Below are positions 29,233-40,854 of a stretch of DNA of 64,000 nucleotides, in pieces. How positions within the stretch are numbered: the stretch's first letter is position 1; the number at the start of each line of letters is the position of its first letter. Origin of the DNA: Hymenobacter lapidarius. GTDB taxonomy: Bacteria; Bacteroidota; Bacteroidia; Cytophagales; Hymenobacteraceae. The stretch spans positions 62,001 to 126,000 of the forward strand of contig NZ_MDZB01000098.1 of the NCBI RefSeq assembly GCF_001816145.1, read 5' to 3'. Position numbers and translations under genes: made by a program. The notes beneath the pieces are model-generated. The model worked only from the letters and a program-made list of their open reading frames with translations, was not told the origin of the DNA and did not search any database.

Positions 29233-29808
29233 ATGGCGCAAGAACGCGACAACAATCGTCCTGGCGGAGACCGTCAGCGCAGCAACGACCGCGACCGGAA
29301 CAAGGACAACTCCCGCATGGGAGCTGACTCCGACTTCAAAGAAAAAGTAGTAGCTATCAACCGCGTAGCGAAGGTGGTGAAAGGCGGTCGCCGCTTTAGC
29401 TTCTCTGCCATCGTGGTAGTGGGCGACGGCAACGGCAACGTAGGCTACGGCCTGGGCAAAGCCAACGAAGTAACCGACGCCATTGCCAAAGGCATTGACG
29501 ACGCTAAGAAGAACGTGGTGAAAGTGCCGATGTACAAGCACACCGTTCCTCACCTCATGGAAGGCCGCTACGGCGGGGGCTTCGTGCTCATCCAGCCCGC
29601 AGCGGCTGGTACGGGTGTAATCGCCGGCGGTGCAATGCGCGCCGTGTTTGAGAGCGCCGGTATCAAGGACGTGTTGGCGAAGTCGAAAGGCTCGTCGAAC
29701 CCCCACAACGTGGTTAAGGCGACTTTTGCCGCCTTGGCCAAAATGCGTGACCCGTTGCAAATTGCACAGGCACGTGGTATCTCTCTTGCCCGGGTTTTTA
29801 ACGGTTAA
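29233..29808 (+). CDS. rpsE: 30S ribosomal protein S5
   Basis: S5 works at the mRNA entry site and in decoding accuracy. The 191-residue protein has a basic, disordered N-terminal stretch of about 30 residues, then the double-stranded RNA-binding fold ([20 protein letters not shown]) and the [19 protein letters not shown] part. Confidence 0.99.
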   Translation: MAQERDNNRPGGDRQRSNDRDRNKDNSRMGADSDFKEKVVAINRVAKVVKGGRRFSFSAIVVVGDGNGNVGYGLGKANEVTDAIAKGIDDAKKNVVKVPMYKHTVPHLMEGRYGGGFVLIQPAAAGTGVIAGGAMRAVFESAGIKDVLAKSKGSSNPHNVVKATFAALAKMRDPLQIAQARGISLARVFNG

Positions 29809-29813
29809 TTGAC

Positions 29814-29993
29814 ATGGCACAAATTCAAGTAAAGCTCGTGCGCAGCGCAATTGACCGCCCTGAGCGTCAGAAGCGCACCGTTCAGTCCCTCGGCCTGAAT
29901 AAAATGAACAGCACCGCGCAGCACGAAGTAAACCCGTCCGTTATGGGCATGGTGAACAGCGTGAAGCACCTGCTAGAAGTAACCGAACTGTAA
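29814..29993 (+). CDS. rpmD: 50S ribosomal protein L30
   Basis: L30 is a small surface protein of the 50S subunit. This 59-residue frame reads MAQIQVKLVRSAIDRPERQK, then RTVQSLGLNKMNSTAQHEV, the standard L30 pattern. It lies 5 nt after rpsE and 14 nt before rplO, as expected for the spc operon. Confidence 0.97.
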   Translation: MAQIQVKLVRSAIDRPERQKRTVQSLGLNKMNSTAQHEVNPSVMGMVNSVKHLLEVTEL

Positions 29994-30007
29994 GACTATA
30001 TATCGTC

Positions 30008-30457
30008 ATGCTCAATCTCAGCAATCTATCGCCCGCCTACGGCTCGACTAAAAACGAGAAGCGGATTGGCCGGGGCGAAGGCTCCACGCGCGGTGGCACG
30101 TCGACCCGTGGTCACAAAGGCGCCAAGTCGCGTTCGGGCTACAAGCGCAAGTCCGGTTTTGAAGGTGGCCAGATGCCCCTCCAGCGCCGTGTGCCTAAGT
30201 TCGGTTTCACTAACATCAACCGTGTAGAGTATAAAGCCATCAACCTTGATGTGCTGGCTACCCTGCTCGAGAAGAATAGCGCCACTACTATGGATGCTGC
30301 TTACTTCATCTCGAACGGTTTGGTGTCGAAGAACGCCAAAATCAAAATCCTCGGTCGTGGCGAAGTAATCACGGCATTGGAAGTGCACGCTCACGCTTTC
30401 TCGAAGTCGGCTGTTGAAGCCATCGAGAAGGCCGGCGGCAAAGCCGTAACGCTTTAA
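30008..30457 (+). CDS. rplO: 50S ribosomal protein L15
   Basis: L15 is an assembly protein of the 50S core. It has 149 residues: MLNLSNLSPAYGSTKNEKR, then GRGEGSTRGGTSTRGHKGAK and GFEGGQMPLQRRVPKFGF. It lies immediately before secY. Confidence 0.99.
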   Translation: MLNLSNLSPAYGSTKNEKRIGRGEGSTRGGTSTRGHKGAKSRSGYKRKSGFEGGQMPLQRRVPKFGFTNINRVEYKAINLDVLATLLEKNSATTMDAAYFISNGLVSKNAKIKILGRGEVITALEVHAHAFSKSAVEAIEKAGGKAVTL

Positions 30458-30472
30458 AGCCTACCTTCGGCA

Positions 30473-31792
30473 ATGAATAAGTTTATCACTTCGATAAAAA
30501 ACATTTTTGCGATTGAGGATTTGCGTACGCGAATCCTCAATACGCTTTTTTTCATTGCCATCTACCGCCTCGGTTCCTACGTGGTGTTGCCGGGTGTAGA
30601 CCCGTCGCGCCTGAAGACCGGTGCCGAAGGATTGTTTGGCATCTTGGATACGTTGCTTGGCGGTGCCTTCAGCAATGCTTCAATATTCGCTTTGGGTATT
30701 ATGCCCTACATCTCAGCGAGTATTGTGCTTCAGCTGTTGACCATTGCTGTGCCATACTTCCAGAAACTGCAGAAAGAAGGAGAGTCAGGTCGTAAGAAGA
30801 TTAACCAATACACGCGCATTCTCACAATTCCAATTGTGTTGGCGCAGTCGGTTGGCTTCATTGCTACCATCAACGCGGATGCCATCATTAATCCGGGTAC
30901 TTTTTTCACGGTGTCGTCGATGATTATCGTCACTGCTGGCACCTTGTTTTGCATGTGGCTGGGTGAGAAGATTACCGATAAAGGCATCGGTAACGGTATT
31001 TCGATGCTCATTATGATTGGCATCGTGTCCCGCTTGCCCGGTGCTATAATCGGCGAGGCCGCAGCCAAAGGTGTGAATAAATCGCTCATTTTCCTGCTGG
31101 AAATGGTCGTCCTATTCCTTGTTGTAATGGCTGTCATCGTCTTAACTCAGGCAGTACGTCGCATTGCAGTGCAGTATGCTAAGCAAGTAGGCGGTACTAC
31201 GCAACTTGATGCTCAGCGTCAGTTCATTCCTCTTAAGGTGAATGCTGCCGGTGTGATGCCCATCATCTTCGCGCAGTCGTTGATGTTTGTGCCAGCTATT
31301 GTAGCTTCCGTTTGGCAGAATCAGAGTGACCTTGCTACCTACATTGGTGTAAAGTTTTCTGACTATACTTCGTGGCAGTACAATGTAACTTTTGCGTTAC
31401 TCATCATCATCTTCACCTACTTCTACACGGCCATCAGCGTCAATCCTAATCAGATTGCCGACGACTTGAAGCGTAGTGGTGGTTTTGTGCCGGGCGTGAA
31501 GCCAGGTCGCGATACTTCGGAATATATTGATGAAATTCTGACTCGCATCACATTGCCTGGTGCTATTGCACTGGCTCTGATTGCCATCTTCCCGGCTATT
31601 GCTTTGTTGCTTGGTGTAACTCGTCCGTTCTCTGCTTTCTATGGCGGCACGTCACTCATTATCATGGTGGGTGTGGTGCTGGACACGGTGAACCAGGTGC
31701 AGAGCTACTTGTTGATGCAGCATTATGATGGCATGATGAAATCGGGCAAGCTGCGCGGTCGCACGGCCCAGCCCATTTCGGTAGCTTCATAA
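30473..31792 (+). CDS. secY: Preprotein translocase subunit SecY
   Basis: SecY is the channel of the Sec translocon in the inner membrane. The 439-residue protein has ten hydrophobic segments, beginning at about residue 20 (ILNTLFFIAIYRLGSYVVLPG). The plug region is followed by SASIVLQLLTIAVPYFQKLQKEGESGRKKI-type family sequence. The cytosolic loop with RSGGFVPGVKPGRDTSEYI is present. Its partner secE is at 1556. Codon use is slightly less GC-rich than in the neighbouring ribosomal genes. Confidence 0.99.
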   Translation: MNKFITSIKNIFAIEDLRTRILNTLFFIAIYRLGSYVVLPGVDPSRLKTGAEGLFGILDTLLGGAFSNASIFALGIMPYISASIVLQLLTIAVPYFQKLQKEGESGRKKINQYTRILTIPIVLAQSVGFIATINADAIINPGTFFTVSSMIIVTAGTLFCMWLGEKITDKGIGNGISMLIMIGIVSRLPGAIIGEAAAKGVNKSLIFLLEMVVLFLVVMAVIVLTQAVRRIAVQYAKQVGGTTQLDAQRQFIPLKVNAAGVMPIIFAQSLMFVPAIVASVWQNQSDLATYIGVKFSDYTSWQYNVTFALLIIIFTYFYTAISVNPNQIADDLKRSGGFVPGVKPGRDTSEYIDEILTRITLPGAIALALIAIFPAIALLLGVTRPFSAFYGGTSLIIMVGVVLDTVNQVQSYLLMQHYDGMMKSGKLRGRTAQPISVAS

Positions 31793-31798
31793 CCAGCA

Positions 31799-32584
31799 AT
31801 GGCAAGCGGTAGCATTCAATACAAAACCGAAGAAGAGATTGACCTCATCCGTGCCAGCGCACTTGTGCTGGCCAAGACTCACGGCGAAGTCGCGAGTATG
31901 GTAAAGGAAGGAGTAACGACGCGGCAGCTCGATAAGCGCGCGGAGGAATTCATCCGGGACCATGGTGGAGTGCCTTCCTTTAAGGGCTACAACAAGTTTC
32001 CCTTCAGCCTGTGCCTCTCGCCGAACTCGGTGGTGGTGCATGGGTTCGCCACCGATGAGCCGCTGAAAAGTGGCGACATTCTCTCGGTGGACTGCGGGGT
32101 TTTTCTGAATGGTTTTCATTCAGATAGTGCTTACACCTACCCAATCGGGGAGGTGGCGCCGGAAGTGCTAACGCTGCTACAGGAAACTAAGGCATCGCTG
32201 TACAAAGGCATCGAACAAGCCGTGAGCGGCAACCGCGTTGGCGATATCAGCTACGCTATCCAGAACCATGTGGCCTCGTTGGGCTACGGTGTGGTCCGCG
32301 AGTTGGTTGGGCACGGAGTAGGTGCAAAGCTGCACGAGAAACCTGAGGTGCCGAATTATGGCAAGCGGGGTTCCGGGCCGCTTTTACAAACGGGTTTGGT
32401 CATCGCCATTGAGCCGATGGTGAACTTAGGCAAAAAGGATGTGGTGCAGGAGGCGGATGGCTGGACCATCCGCACCAAAGACCGCAAGGCCTCGGCGCAC
32501 TTCGAGCACACCGTAGTAGTTAGAAAAGATAAGGCGGAAATTCTGACGTCTTTTGAATACATAGAAAAAGCATTGCAGCAGTAG
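31799..32584 (+). CDS. map: Methionine aminopeptidase type I
   Basis: This enzyme removes the initiator methionine from nascent proteins. The 261-residue type I enzyme has all five metal ligands in context: aspartates in [16 protein letters not shown], the histidine in [12 protein letters not shown], and glutamates in IAIEPM and FEHTVVV. It lies between secY and infA, its usual place in many bacteria. Confidence 0.98.
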   Translation: MASGSIQYKTEEEIDLIRASALVLAKTHGEVASMVKEGVTTRQLDKRAEEFIRDHGGVPSFKGYNKFPFSLCLSPNSVVVHGFATDEPLKSGDILSVDCGVFLNGFHSDSAYTYPIGEVAPEVLTLLQETKASLYKGIEQAVSGNRVGDISYAIQNHVASLGYGVVRELVGHGVGAKLHEKPEVPNYGKRGSGPLLQTGLVIAIEPMVNLGKKDVVQEADGWTIRTKDRKASAHFEHTVVVRKDKAEILTSFEYIEKALQQ

Positions 32585-32589
32585 CCCTT

Positions 32590-32808
32590 ATGGCAAAACA
32601 AGCCTCGATTGAGCAGGACGGAACCATCCTAGAAGCCCTTTCTAACGCCATGTTCCGCGTGGAATTGGAGAACGGTCACCAACTGATTGCCCACATCTCG
32701 GGCAAGATGCGGATGCACTACATCAAAATTCTGCCCGGCGATAAGGTGAAACTCGAAATGTCGCCCTACGACTTGTCGAAGGGCCGGATTAAGTATCGTT
32801 ATAAATAA
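32590..32808 (+). CDS. infA: Translation initiation factor IF-1
   Basis: IF-1 is an OB-fold protein that blocks the A site during initiation. It is 72 residues: [20 protein letters not shown], then [20 protein letters not shown] and the end KGRIKYRYK. Full family length. Confidence 0.99.
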   Translation: MAKQASIEQDGTILEALSNAMFRVELENGHQLIAHISGKMRMHYIKILPGDKVKLEMSPYDLSKGRIKYRYK

Positions 32809-32829
32809 ACCCGTTTTCCTTCACAGGTC

Positions 32830-32946
32830 ATGAAAGTAAAAACCTCGGTGAAAAAGCGTAGCGTGGACTGCAAACTGGTCCGCCGTAATGGCAAACTCTA
32901 CGTCATCAATAAGAAAAACCCCCGCTTCAAGCAGCGTCAGGGTTAA
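32830..32946 (+). CDS. rpmJ: 50S ribosomal protein L36 (zinc-free form)
   Basis: L36 is the smallest 50S protein. The frame encodes 38 residues, starting [19 protein letters not shown] and ending NPRFKQRQG. The zinc ligands of the classical form are mostly replaced (KKRSVDC instead of a CxxC pair, and no C/H pair further on), so this is the zinc-independent type. It lies 21 nt after infA. Confidence 0.97.
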   Translation: MKVKTSVKKRSVDCKLVRRNGKLYVINKKNPRFKQRQG

Positions 32947-33057
32947 TTCAATTTTTAGAACCCCGGAACCTTGGGTACTGAGTCGTTGGTTAACCTCCTC
33001 CGGCCCGCCTTCCAAGTAGTTGCCGGGTTTCTGTCCGCAAACACATAACCACACACA

Positions 33058-33435
33058 ATGGCTCGTATCGCAGGGGTTGATATCCCGGACAACAAGCGCG
33101 GCGAAATCGCCCTGACTTACATCTTCGGCATTGGCCGGAGCAATTCTCAGAAAATTCTGGTGAAAGCCGGGGTTGACATCAACAAGAAGGTGAAGGACTG
33201 GTCCGACGAAGAGTCGGGTGCCATCCGTGCCATCATTGCTGCTGAGCACAAGACCGAAGGCGTTCTGCGCTCGGAAGTGACCACCAACATCAAGCGTTTG
33301 ATGGACATCGGTTGCTACCGTGGTCTGCGTCACCGCAAAGGTCTCCCAGTTCGTGGTCAGCGCACCAAGAATAATTCGCGTACCCGCAAGGGCAAGCGCA
33401 AAACGGTGGCCGGCAAGAAGAAGGCAACCAAATAA
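33058..33435 (+). CDS. rpsM: 30S ribosomal protein S13
   Basis: S13 bridges the subunits and contacts P-site tRNA. It has 125 residues: [20 protein letters not shown], then [20 protein letters not shown] at the basic C-terminal end. It starts the alpha block after a 111-nt leader in which no clear promoter box was found. Confidence 0.99.
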   Translation: MARIAGVDIPDNKRGEIALTYIFGIGRSNSQKILVKAGVDINKKVKDWSDEESGAIRAIIAAEHKTEGVLRSEVTTNIKRLMDIGCYRGLRHRKGLPVRGQRTKNNSRTRKGKRKTVAGKKKATK

Positions 33436-33522
33436 ACTCACACGGGAATCGGCGCTGGCGGCTGCGGATAAACTTTCCGCGCGGCCAGCGCCAACACCTC
33501 CCGCATTTTTTGCGATAACCAA

Positions 33523-33915
33523 ATGGCACAAAAAAGAAAAGACAAAGCCAAGAAGCGCGTTGTTGTGGTGGAGCAGGTGGGCCAGGTACATATCCGTGCC
33601 TCGTTCAACAACATCATCATCTCCATCACCAACAATAACGGTCAAGTTATTTCGTGGGCTTCGGCCGGCAAGATGGGCTTCCGCGGTTCCAAGAAAAACA
33701 CGCCCTACGCCGCCCAAATGGCGATGAGCGACTGCGGTAAAGTAGCCCACGACCTGGGCATGCGTAAAGCCGAAGTATTCGTAAAAGGCCCGGGTTCGGG
33801 TCGTGAGTCGGCCATCCGCGCCCTCGGCAACGTGGGTATTGAGGTTACCACCATCCGCGACGTAACGCCGCTGCCCCACAACGGCTGCCGCCCCCCCAAG
33901 CGTCGTCGCGTTTAG
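33523..33915 (+). CDS. rpsK: 30S ribosomal protein S11
   Basis: S11 forms part of the platform near the E site. It has 130 residues, with a basic start [18 protein letters not shown], the stretch [18 protein letters not shown] and the C-terminal signature [18 protein letters not shown]. Confidence 0.99.
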   Translation: MAQKRKDKAKKRVVVVEQVGQVHIRASFNNIIISITNNNGQVISWASAGKMGFRGSKKNTPYAAQMAMSDCGKVAHDLGMRKAEVFVKGPGSGRESAIRALGNVGIEVTTIRDVTPLPHNGCRPPKRRRV

Positions 33916-33941
33916 TTTTTCACTTCAGATAGTAGATTAAG

Positions 33942-34547
33942 ATGGCACGTTATACCGGCCCTACCTCAAAAATTGCCCGTCGCTTCAACGAGCCGATTTT
34001 CGGCCCTGACAAAGCGCTCAACAAGAAAGCTTATCCTCCGGGCCAGCACGGCCGTGGCCGCCGCAAGAAGCAGTCGGAATACGCTGTGCAGCTGATGGAA
34101 AAGCAGAAGGTGAAGTACATGTACGGCATGTTGGAGAAGCAATTCGAAAACCTGTTCCACAAGGCTGCAGCGCTTCCCGGTATCACCGGCGACAACCTGC
34201 TCGCGCTGTTAGAAGCTCGTCTGGACAACGCTGTGTACCGTTTGGGCATTGCCTCGACGCGTCGCGCTGCCCGCCAGCTCGTAGGTCACAAGCACATCAC
34301 CGTGAACGGCGAAGTAGTGAACATTCCTTCGTACCACCTGCGGGCTGGCGACGTGGTGGGTGTGCGCGAGAAGTCGAAGTCGTTGGAAGCTATTGCTACC
34401 AGCCTGTCGGTTCGCAACTCGCGCCAGTTTTCCTGGTTGGAGTGGGACGGTAAGGAGATGGCTGGCAAGTTCATCAACGCACCCGCCCGTGAGCTGATTC
34501 CGGAGAAAATCACCGAGCAGCTCATCGTCGAACTGTATTCGAAGTAA
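33942..34547 (+). CDS. rpsD: 30S ribosomal protein S4 (zinc-free form)
   Basis: S4 nucleates 30S assembly and in some bacteria represses the alpha operon. It has 201 residues: [20 protein letters not shown], then the S4 RNA-binding domain with [20 protein letters not shown]. There are no cysteines, so it lacks the zinc finger. A terminator-like hairpin follows before rpoA. Confidence 0.99.
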   Translation: MARYTGPTSKIARRFNEPIFGPDKALNKKAYPPGQHGRGRRKKQSEYAVQLMEKQKVKYMYGMLEKQFENLFHKAAALPGITGDNLLALLEARLDNAVYRLGIASTRRAARQLVGHKHITVNGEVVNIPSYHLRAGDVVGVREKSKSLEAIATSLSVRNSRQFSWLEWDGKEMAGKFINAPARELIPEKITEQLIVELYSK

Positions 34548-34561
34548 GTAACGCTACTGGT

Positions 34562-34592
34562 AGCGGCCCGGCAGTTTGTCGGGCCGCTCTTG
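34562..34592 (+). terminator. Hairpin terminator between rpsD and rpoA
   Basis: The stem agcggcccg / cgggccgct with a short loop is followed by cttgtgctt, a poor T tract. It probably acts as an attenuator that lowers rpoA expression relative to the ribosomal genes. Confidence 0.6.
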
Positions 34593-34637
34593 TGCTTATA
34601 CTTCACCTAATTTTTTCAAATTTTATACGCCCCACAT

Positions 34638-35627
34638 ATGTCAATCTTAGCTTTTCAGATGCCGGAGAAAGTGGTGATGGAGAAATCCGACGACTTCACC
34701 GGGACGTTTGAATTTAAGCCGCTCGAGAAGGGCTACGGCGTCACCATCGGCAATGCGCTGCGTCGCATTCTGTTGTCGTCGCTGGAGGGTTTCGCCATCA
34801 CGTCGGTTCGGACGAACAGCGTGTTGCACGAGTTTTCGACCATCGAAGGAGTGATTGAGGACATGTCCGAAATCATCCTGAACCTGAAAATGGTCCGGTT
34901 TAAGAAGACCAGCGACGCCATTGCTGATAAAATTACGGTGCGCGTGAAAGGTCAGGAGACCTTTTCGGGCAGCGACATTGGCAAGTTTGCCAGCGGCTTT
35001 GAGGTGTTGAACCCCGACCACGTGATTGCACACTTGGACCCCAGCACCGAGCTGGAGTTTGAGCTGACGATTGCCCGTGGCCGTGGCTATGTGCCTGCTG
35101 ATGAGAACAAGCCAGCTGACCAGGTTTTCGGTCAGATTGCTATTGATGCTATCTACACGCCCATCAAAAACGTGAAGTACAGCATTGAGAACACCCGCGT
35201 GGAGCAGAAGACGGATTACGAGAAGCTCGTTATCGAGATTCAGACGGACGGTTCGATTCACCCGGAGGAAGCACTGAAAGGTGCGGCCAATATTCTCATT
35301 CAGCACTTCATGCTGTTTTCGGACAACACGATGACCCTCGAAGGTCCTCGCGTGACTGAAGACGAGCCGATTGATGAGGAAACCATGCAGATGCGCAAGA
35401 TGCTCAAGACTCCTTTGGAGGACATGGAGCTCAGCGTACGCGCTAAGAACTGCCTGAAGGCAGCCGACATCAAGACGATGGGCGAACTGGTGACGCTGGA
35501 AATTGCGGACATGATGAAGTTCCGCAACTTCGGCAAGAAGAGCCTCACCGAATTGGAAAATCTCGTTGAGGAGCGCGGCCTGGAGTTCGGTATGGACTTG
35601 GGCAAGTACCGCCTCGAAGAAGACTAG
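34638..35627 (+). CDS. rpoA: DNA-directed RNA polymerase subunit alpha
   Basis: Alpha dimerises to nucleate core polymerase, and its C-terminal domain contacts DNA and activators. The 329-residue protein has the N-terminal domain ([20 protein letters not shown] at about 31-50) and the C-terminal domain with [20 protein letters not shown] and [20 protein letters not shown]. It lies between rpsD and rplQ as usual. Confidence 0.99.
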   Translation: MSILAFQMPEKVVMEKSDDFTGTFEFKPLEKGYGVTIGNALRRILLSSLEGFAITSVRTNSVLHEFSTIEGVIEDMSEIILNLKMVRFKKTSDAIADKITVRVKGQETFSGSDIGKFASGFEVLNPDHVIAHLDPSTELEFELTIARGRGYVPADENKPADQVFGQIAIDAIYTPIKNVKYSIENTRVEQKTDYEKLVIEIQTDGSIHPEEALKGAANILIQHFMLFSDNTMTLEGPRVTEDEPIDEETMQMRKMLKTPLEDMELSVRAKNCLKAADIKTMGELVTLEIADMMKFRNFGKKSLTELENLVEERGLEFGMDLGKYRLEED

Positions 35628-35802
35628 TCGTATTGGCTGAATTGTTGAGAAGCTGACTGCATTGCAGTGGGCGCCCAGCGGTTCAGCCATTCGCTTTTTA
35701 CAAACTCTTTTTTTTATCAGTGCGCCCCAGGGGCAGCGGTTCTAATGAGGTTTCGGCCCGCCGTGGTCGCCGCCCGCAAGCGCACATCTTTTCAAACGTC
35801 CA

Positions 35803-36396
35803 ATGAGACACGGAAAAAAAATCAACCACCTGGGTCGGACTACCGCCCACCGTCACGCGATGCTGTCGAACATGGCTTCGTCGCTCATCCTTCACAAGCG
35901 CATTACGACTACGGTTGCCAAAGCAAAGGCCCTGCGCAAGTACGTGGAGCCGATGCTGACCAAGTCGAAGGAAGATACCACGCACTCGCGTCGTATGGTG
36001 TTCGCCGCCTTGCAGGACAAGGAGTCAATTAAGGAGTTGTTCGGTAACATTTCGAGCAAAATTGCTACCCGTCCCGGTGGTTATACCCGCATTATCAAGC
36101 TGAGCGATACCCGTTTGGGCGACAACGCTGAGATGTGCATCATCGAGCTGGTGGACTTCAACGAGACCCTGCTTGAGGCTAAATCGGCCGCTGCTGAGAA
36201 GTCGACTACTACCCGCCGCTCGCGCAGCCGTGGTGGTAAGAAGGCCACCACTGACGAAGCTGCTACTTCGGCTACCGAAGTAACCGGCGAAGCAGTTGCT
36301 CCTGCCGCGGTAGTTGAGGAGTCGGCTCCGGCTGATACCGCTACTGAAACTGTTAAAGATGGCGAGAGCCGTGATGAAGCTAAGGCTGACGCTTAA
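35803..36396 (+). CDS. rplQ: 50S ribosomal protein L17 with acidic tail
   Basis: L17 sits near the exit tunnel. The family domain covers about residues 1-125 ([20 protein letters not shown], then [20 protein letters not shown]). A tail of about 70 residues rich in Ala, Glu, Thr and Ser follows, giving 197 residues against 127 in E. coli. Long L17 tails are common in this phylum. Last gene of the superoperon before a strong terminator. Confidence 0.98.
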   Translation: MRHGKKINHLGRTTAHRHAMLSNMASSLILHKRITTTVAKAKALRKYVEPMLTKSKEDTTHSRRMVFAALQDKESIKELFGNISSKIATRPGGYTRIIKLSDTRLGDNAEMCIIELVDFNETLLEAKSAAAEKSTTTRRSRSRGGKKATTDEAATSATEVTGEAVAPAAVVEESAPADTATETVKDGESRDEAKADA

Positions 36397-36416
36397 GCAA
36401 CATCGCCTGTTAGCAT

Positions 36417-36453
36417 AAAAAGGGGACGCGCCGCGAGGTGCGTCCCCTTTTTT
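36417..36453 (+). terminator. Terminator after rplQ
   Basis: The stem aaaaaggggacgc / gcgtcccctttttt ends in a long T tract; it closes the ribosomal protein superoperon. Confidence 0.95.
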
Positions 36454-36576
36454 CTTGGCGCCGCAGTTCTCCACACAAATATCGGCGCTGGTTATTGGCA
36501 CAATCAATTGGGGCTGGCTCGTAGTAGGAGTGGGATGAATGTGCTAGGAAACCGTGCTTATGCCGGTTGATTCCCG

Positions 36577-36584
36577 TAGGTTTG
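36577..36584 (+). promoter_or_regulatory. Promoter -7 box for eno
   Basis: TAGGTTTG matches TAnnTTTG, 34 nt before the eno start codon. There is no TTG at the standard spacing, so support rests on the -7 box and position alone. Confidence 0.55.
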
Positions 36585-36600
36585 TGGCAACGTAAACTGA

Positions 36601-37890
<1,290 letters not shown>

Positions 37891-37964
37891 CCTGAATTAA
37901 AGCAGCACAGCCAAACGCCAATTTTGCACCAGCAGAATTGGCCGTTTGTATTACCTTTACCCTG

Positions 37965-38279
37965 ATGCAATTACCGACTTTTATTAGCCCTGTGCTGCGC
38001 GTGGTCCGCAGCTTTTATTTCCTCGCGGGCATGGGCTTCGTGGTGTGGATGGTAGTGTTTGACGCCAATGACCTGAGCAAGCAGTTCGATATCTACCAGA
38101 AGTGGAAGGAATTGCGCAACGAAAAGCAGTATTACCTCGACAACATTGACGTGGTGAAGCGGGAGCGGGCCGAACTGATGAGCTCGCCGGCGCTGCTGGA
38201 GAAATTCGCGCGGGAAAAATACCTGATGAAGCGGCCCGGCGAAGACGTATTCGTGCTGGTGCCCGCCACGGAGGACTAG
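37965..38279 (+). CDS. FtsB-like septum formation initiator family protein
   Basis: This 104-residue protein has one N-terminal membrane span (FYFLAGMGFVVWMVVF, about 17-32), a predicted coiled coil (YQKWKELRNEKQYYLDNIDV...KRERAEL) and the short C-terminal motif LEKFAREKYLMKRPGEDVFVL. This is the layout of FtsB/DivIC proteins, which link FtsL and FtsQ in the divisome. The ATG at 37965 was chosen because the upstream in-frame part is not a protein-like start. A gene of this family next to eno is also known from E. coli. Confidence 0.88.
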   Translation: MQLPTFISPVLRVVRSFYFLAGMGFVVWMVVFDANDLSKQFDIYQKWKELRNEKQYYLDNIDVVKRERAELMSSPALLEKFAREKYLMKRPGEDVFVLVPATED

Positions 38280-38302
38280 CGCATGAATAAGCATTCGCAC
38301 TG

Positions 38303-38833
38303 ATGGCGGCTTGCGAAGCTGGCTGCTGCTCGTTTCGGCCAGCATGGGCATGGGCGCCGACATTCGGGGTGGTACTACTGCTCTGGCTGGTGGCTGCTGA
38401 AATGGGAGTGGCACAGGTAGCCCCGGCGCCGCGCAAAGCTAGCCAGGCCCAGGTGGCTAGGCAGTTTCTACGGTCCGTGTTGCGCGGGGACTACGCGGCT
38501 GCCTACACGCGCCTGGCGCCGGAAGTGCGGCGGGCCGTGAGCCGGGAACGTTTTGAGGCTTCTGCCCGGCCTTTGTGGCGGAACGGGCAACGGCGTGGGC
38601 AGGATATTGAGCTCTACAAGCTGGGCGTGCGGCTGGCGGGCCCTTCCTCGCGCTTGTTCTACGCGTTTACGTTCTCCTCCGAATCGGCCACGACCCCGCC
38701 GCCGGCGGTGCTGGAAGTAACTTTTCGGGATACCACGGCACGGGTGGTGCTCGGCTTCGGCCTGCGACCGGGGCCGGCGACGGCCCCGGTGCGCCTGGCT
38801 CCGGCTGCCAAGCGCAACGGACTGCGGCGCTAA
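38303..38833 (+). CDS. Exported protein of unknown function
   Basis: The 176-residue product has an N-terminal hydrophobic segment (TFGVVLLLWLVAAEMGVAQ) that looks like a signal peptide. A helical domain (VARQFLRSVLRGDYAAAYTR...) resembles the periplasmic DUF3887/DUF4878-type folds that bind small ligands. The rest is arginine- and proline-rich strand-like sequence. The first 15 residues before the hydrophobic part are unusual, so the start is uncertain. No function can be given. Confidence 0.6.
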   Translation: MAACEAGCCSFRPAWAWAPTFGVVLLLWLVAAEMGVAQVAPAPRKASQAQVARQFLRSVLRGDYAAAYTRLAPEVRRAVSRERFEASARPLWRNGQRRGQDIELYKLGVRLAGPSSRLFYAFTFSSESATTPPPAVLEVTFRDTTARVVLGFGLRPGPATAPVRLAPAAKRNGLRR

Positions 38834-38952
38834 AACCGGAGGCCTGGCTTGCTTACAGCAGCAGGCTAACCAGGATGCAACAGCGTAGCATCAGCAAAGG
38901 GCGGAAGCGTGGCGGGCTTAAGACCGTGCCAGGAGGGAAACGCAGATTGCGA

Positions 38953-38973
38953 GTTGAGAAAAGCCTGGGAGGC
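38953..38973 (-). terminator. Weak terminator after hscA
   Basis: On the minus strand gagcct / aggctt closes a ccc loop and is followed by ttctc, just downstream of the hscA stop. Short stem, so confidence is limited. Confidence 0.4.
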
Positions 38974-38979
38974 TCAGGG

Positions 38980-40854
38980 TTAGCTGATTTTTTTGCCAGC
39001 CATGGCTTGCTGAATGGAAATGTTCATCACCCGCTCGGCATAGGGGCGGGTTAGCTCGTCGAGCTCGTCCATAGCCTTCAGAATAGGGTCACGGTCGGTG
39101 CCGGTGAGGGCGGTGCTGACTTTCGCTACCTGGGCCTCGGTGGCGGTCAGCTCTTCCTCGGTGAGGTGCTGCCGGTTTTTGCGGGTGAAATTATTGACCT
39201 GGTAGAGCAGCTGCTCGGCGGCGGTGCGGGCCTCGATGAGCAGCCTAGCGGCCACGTCTTCCTTGGCATTCACCAACGAATCCATCAGCATTTGCTCCAC
39301 TTGCTCATCGGTAAGGCCGTACTGTGGCTTGATTTCGACCTGCTGGCGCGTGTTGGAGCGCAGCTCTACGGCTTCGACCTGGAGGATGCCGTCGGCATTC
39401 AGCAGGAAATTGACGTCGACTTTGGGCAGGCCCGCGGGCATGGCCGGGATGCCGGTGAGCACGAACTCGCCCAGCTTGCGGTTCTGACTCACCTGGTCCC
39501 GCTCGCCCTGGTACACGGCAATTTTCAGGTTGACCTGGCCATCGACGCTGGTGGTGTACTGGCGGCCGGCTTTGGTGGGGATTTTGGAATTGCGCGGGAT
39601 GATGGGGTCCAGCAAGCCGCCCAAAGTTTCAATTCCCAGGGTGAGCGGGGTCACGTCGAGCAGCAGCACGTCGCGGCGGTTGCCGGCCAGGATGTCGGCC
39701 TGAATGGCAGCGCCGAGGGCCACCACTTCGTCAGGGTTCAGGGACTTGTTGGCGGGCTGGCCGAAGAACTCAGACACCGAGTCGTACACCAGGGGAACGC
39801 GGGTGGAGCCCCCCACCAGCAGCACGGCATCAAGGTCGGCCGCGGCGAGGGTGGAGTCCGTGAGGGCTTGGCAGCAGGCCGCGATGGTGCGCTCCACGAG
39901 CGGACGAATCAGGCCGTCGAACTGCAGGCGGGTGAGCGTGACGGTGATGTTGCGGCCGGCCTCGTCGGTGAGGTGGGTGGTGAAGTCATCGTGCTGGCTG
40001 AGGTACTTCTTGGCCATTTCAGCGGCCAGGCGCAGCTGCTGCTGCAGGTGCGGGTCGGAGTGGAACGTGGCGGGCAGCTGGAATGCGCTGGTCCAGTGCT
40101 CGGCCACTACGCGGTCCAAGTCGTCGCCGCCGAGGTAGGTGTCGCCGTGGGTGCTCAGAACTTCAAAAATGCCCTGCTGAATGCGCAGGATACTGATGTC
40201 AAAAGTGCCGCCGCCGAGGTCGTACACGGCCACGGTTTTCTCGTCGCTGGGGTCCAAGCCGATGCCGTAGGCCAGGGCCGCGGCGGTGGGCTCGTTCACA
40301 ATGCGCAGCACCTCAAGGCCCGCGAGGCGGCCCGCGTCGCGGGTGGCCTGGCGCTGGGAGTCGTTGAAGTAGGCGGGCACCGTGATGACGGCGCGGTTCA
40401 CGGGCGTTTTGAGGGCGTGCTCGGCACGGACGCGTAGCTCCCGCAGAATATCGGCCGATAGCTCAATGGGGGAGTAAAACCGGTCGTCGACGCGGATTTT
40501 GACCAGGCCTTCGGAGTTGTCGTCGATGATTTTGTAGCCGAGCTGGTCGGCGTGGTTGCCCAGGTCGCGGTAGCTTTTACCCAGCAGGCGCTTCACCGAA
40601 TACACGGTGCGCTGCGGGTCGGTGAGCAGGAATTCGCGTGCTTCGGAGCCCACCAGCGGGTTGGCCCCATCGGCGGGAAAGTGCACCACCGAGGGCACGA
40701 TGCTGCCGCGCCCTTGGTCGTTGATGGCCACGGGCTGGCGGCTGTCGGGGTGTACGTAGGCCACCAGGCTGTTGGTGGTGCCCAGGTCGATGCCGACGAT
40801 GATTTCTTCTTGTTGAAACGTGCCGGTGGCAAGGTTGATAGCGACAGTGGCCAT
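38980..40854 (-). CDS. hscA: HscA-type Hsp70 chaperone
   Basis: HscA is the specialised Hsp70 that helps transfer iron-sulfur clusters from the IscU scaffold. The 624-residue protein has [14 protein letters not shown] at about 23-36, PSVVHF, the VKRLLGKS motif, [12 protein letters not shown] and [11 protein letters not shown] in the ATPase domain. The substrate domain contains [24 protein letters not shown] and [12 protein letters not shown], which fit HscA better than DnaK. It lacks the acidic DnaK tail. ATG 40854 gives the typical short N-terminus; upstream in-frame sequence is not conserved. No isc genes are adjacent, so the assignment rests on sequence character. Confidence 0.85.
   Translation of the reverse strand: MATVAINLATGTFQQEEIIVGIDLGTTNSLVAYVHPDSRQPVAINDQGRGSIVPSVVHFPADGANPLVGSEAREFLLTDPQRTVYSVKRLLGKSYRDLGNHADQLGYKIIDDNSEGLVKIRVDDRFYSPIELSADILRELRVRAEHALKTPVNRAVITVPAYFNDSQRQATRDAGRLAGLEVLRIVNEPTAAALAYGIGLDPSDEKTVAVYDLGGGTFDISILRIQQGIFEVLSTHGDTYLGGDDLDRVVAEHWTSAFQLPATFHSDPHLQQQLRLAAEMAKKYLSQHDDFTTHLTDEAGRNITVTLTRLQFDGLIRPLVERTIAACCQALTDSTLAAADLDAVLLVGGSTRVPLVYDSVSEFFGQPANKSLNPDEVVALGAAIQADILAGNRRDVLLLDVTPLTLGIETLGGLLDPIIPRNSKIPTKAGRQYTTSVDGQVNLKIAVYQGERDQVSQNRKLGEFVLTGIPAMPAGLPKVDVNFLLNADGILQVEAVELRSNTRQQVEIKPQYGLTDEQVEQMLMDSLVNAKEDVAARLLIEARTAAEQLLYQVNNFTRKNRQHLTEEELTATEAQVAKVSTALTGTDRDPILKAMDELDELTRPYAERVMNISIQQAMAGKKIS

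Noticed and set aside
39166..40437. Plus-strand open frame of 423 codons opposite the HscA-like gene
   Set aside because: The minus strand encodes a complete Hsp70 with all ATPase motifs. The plus-strand translation is Gly/Val/His-rich without domain features.
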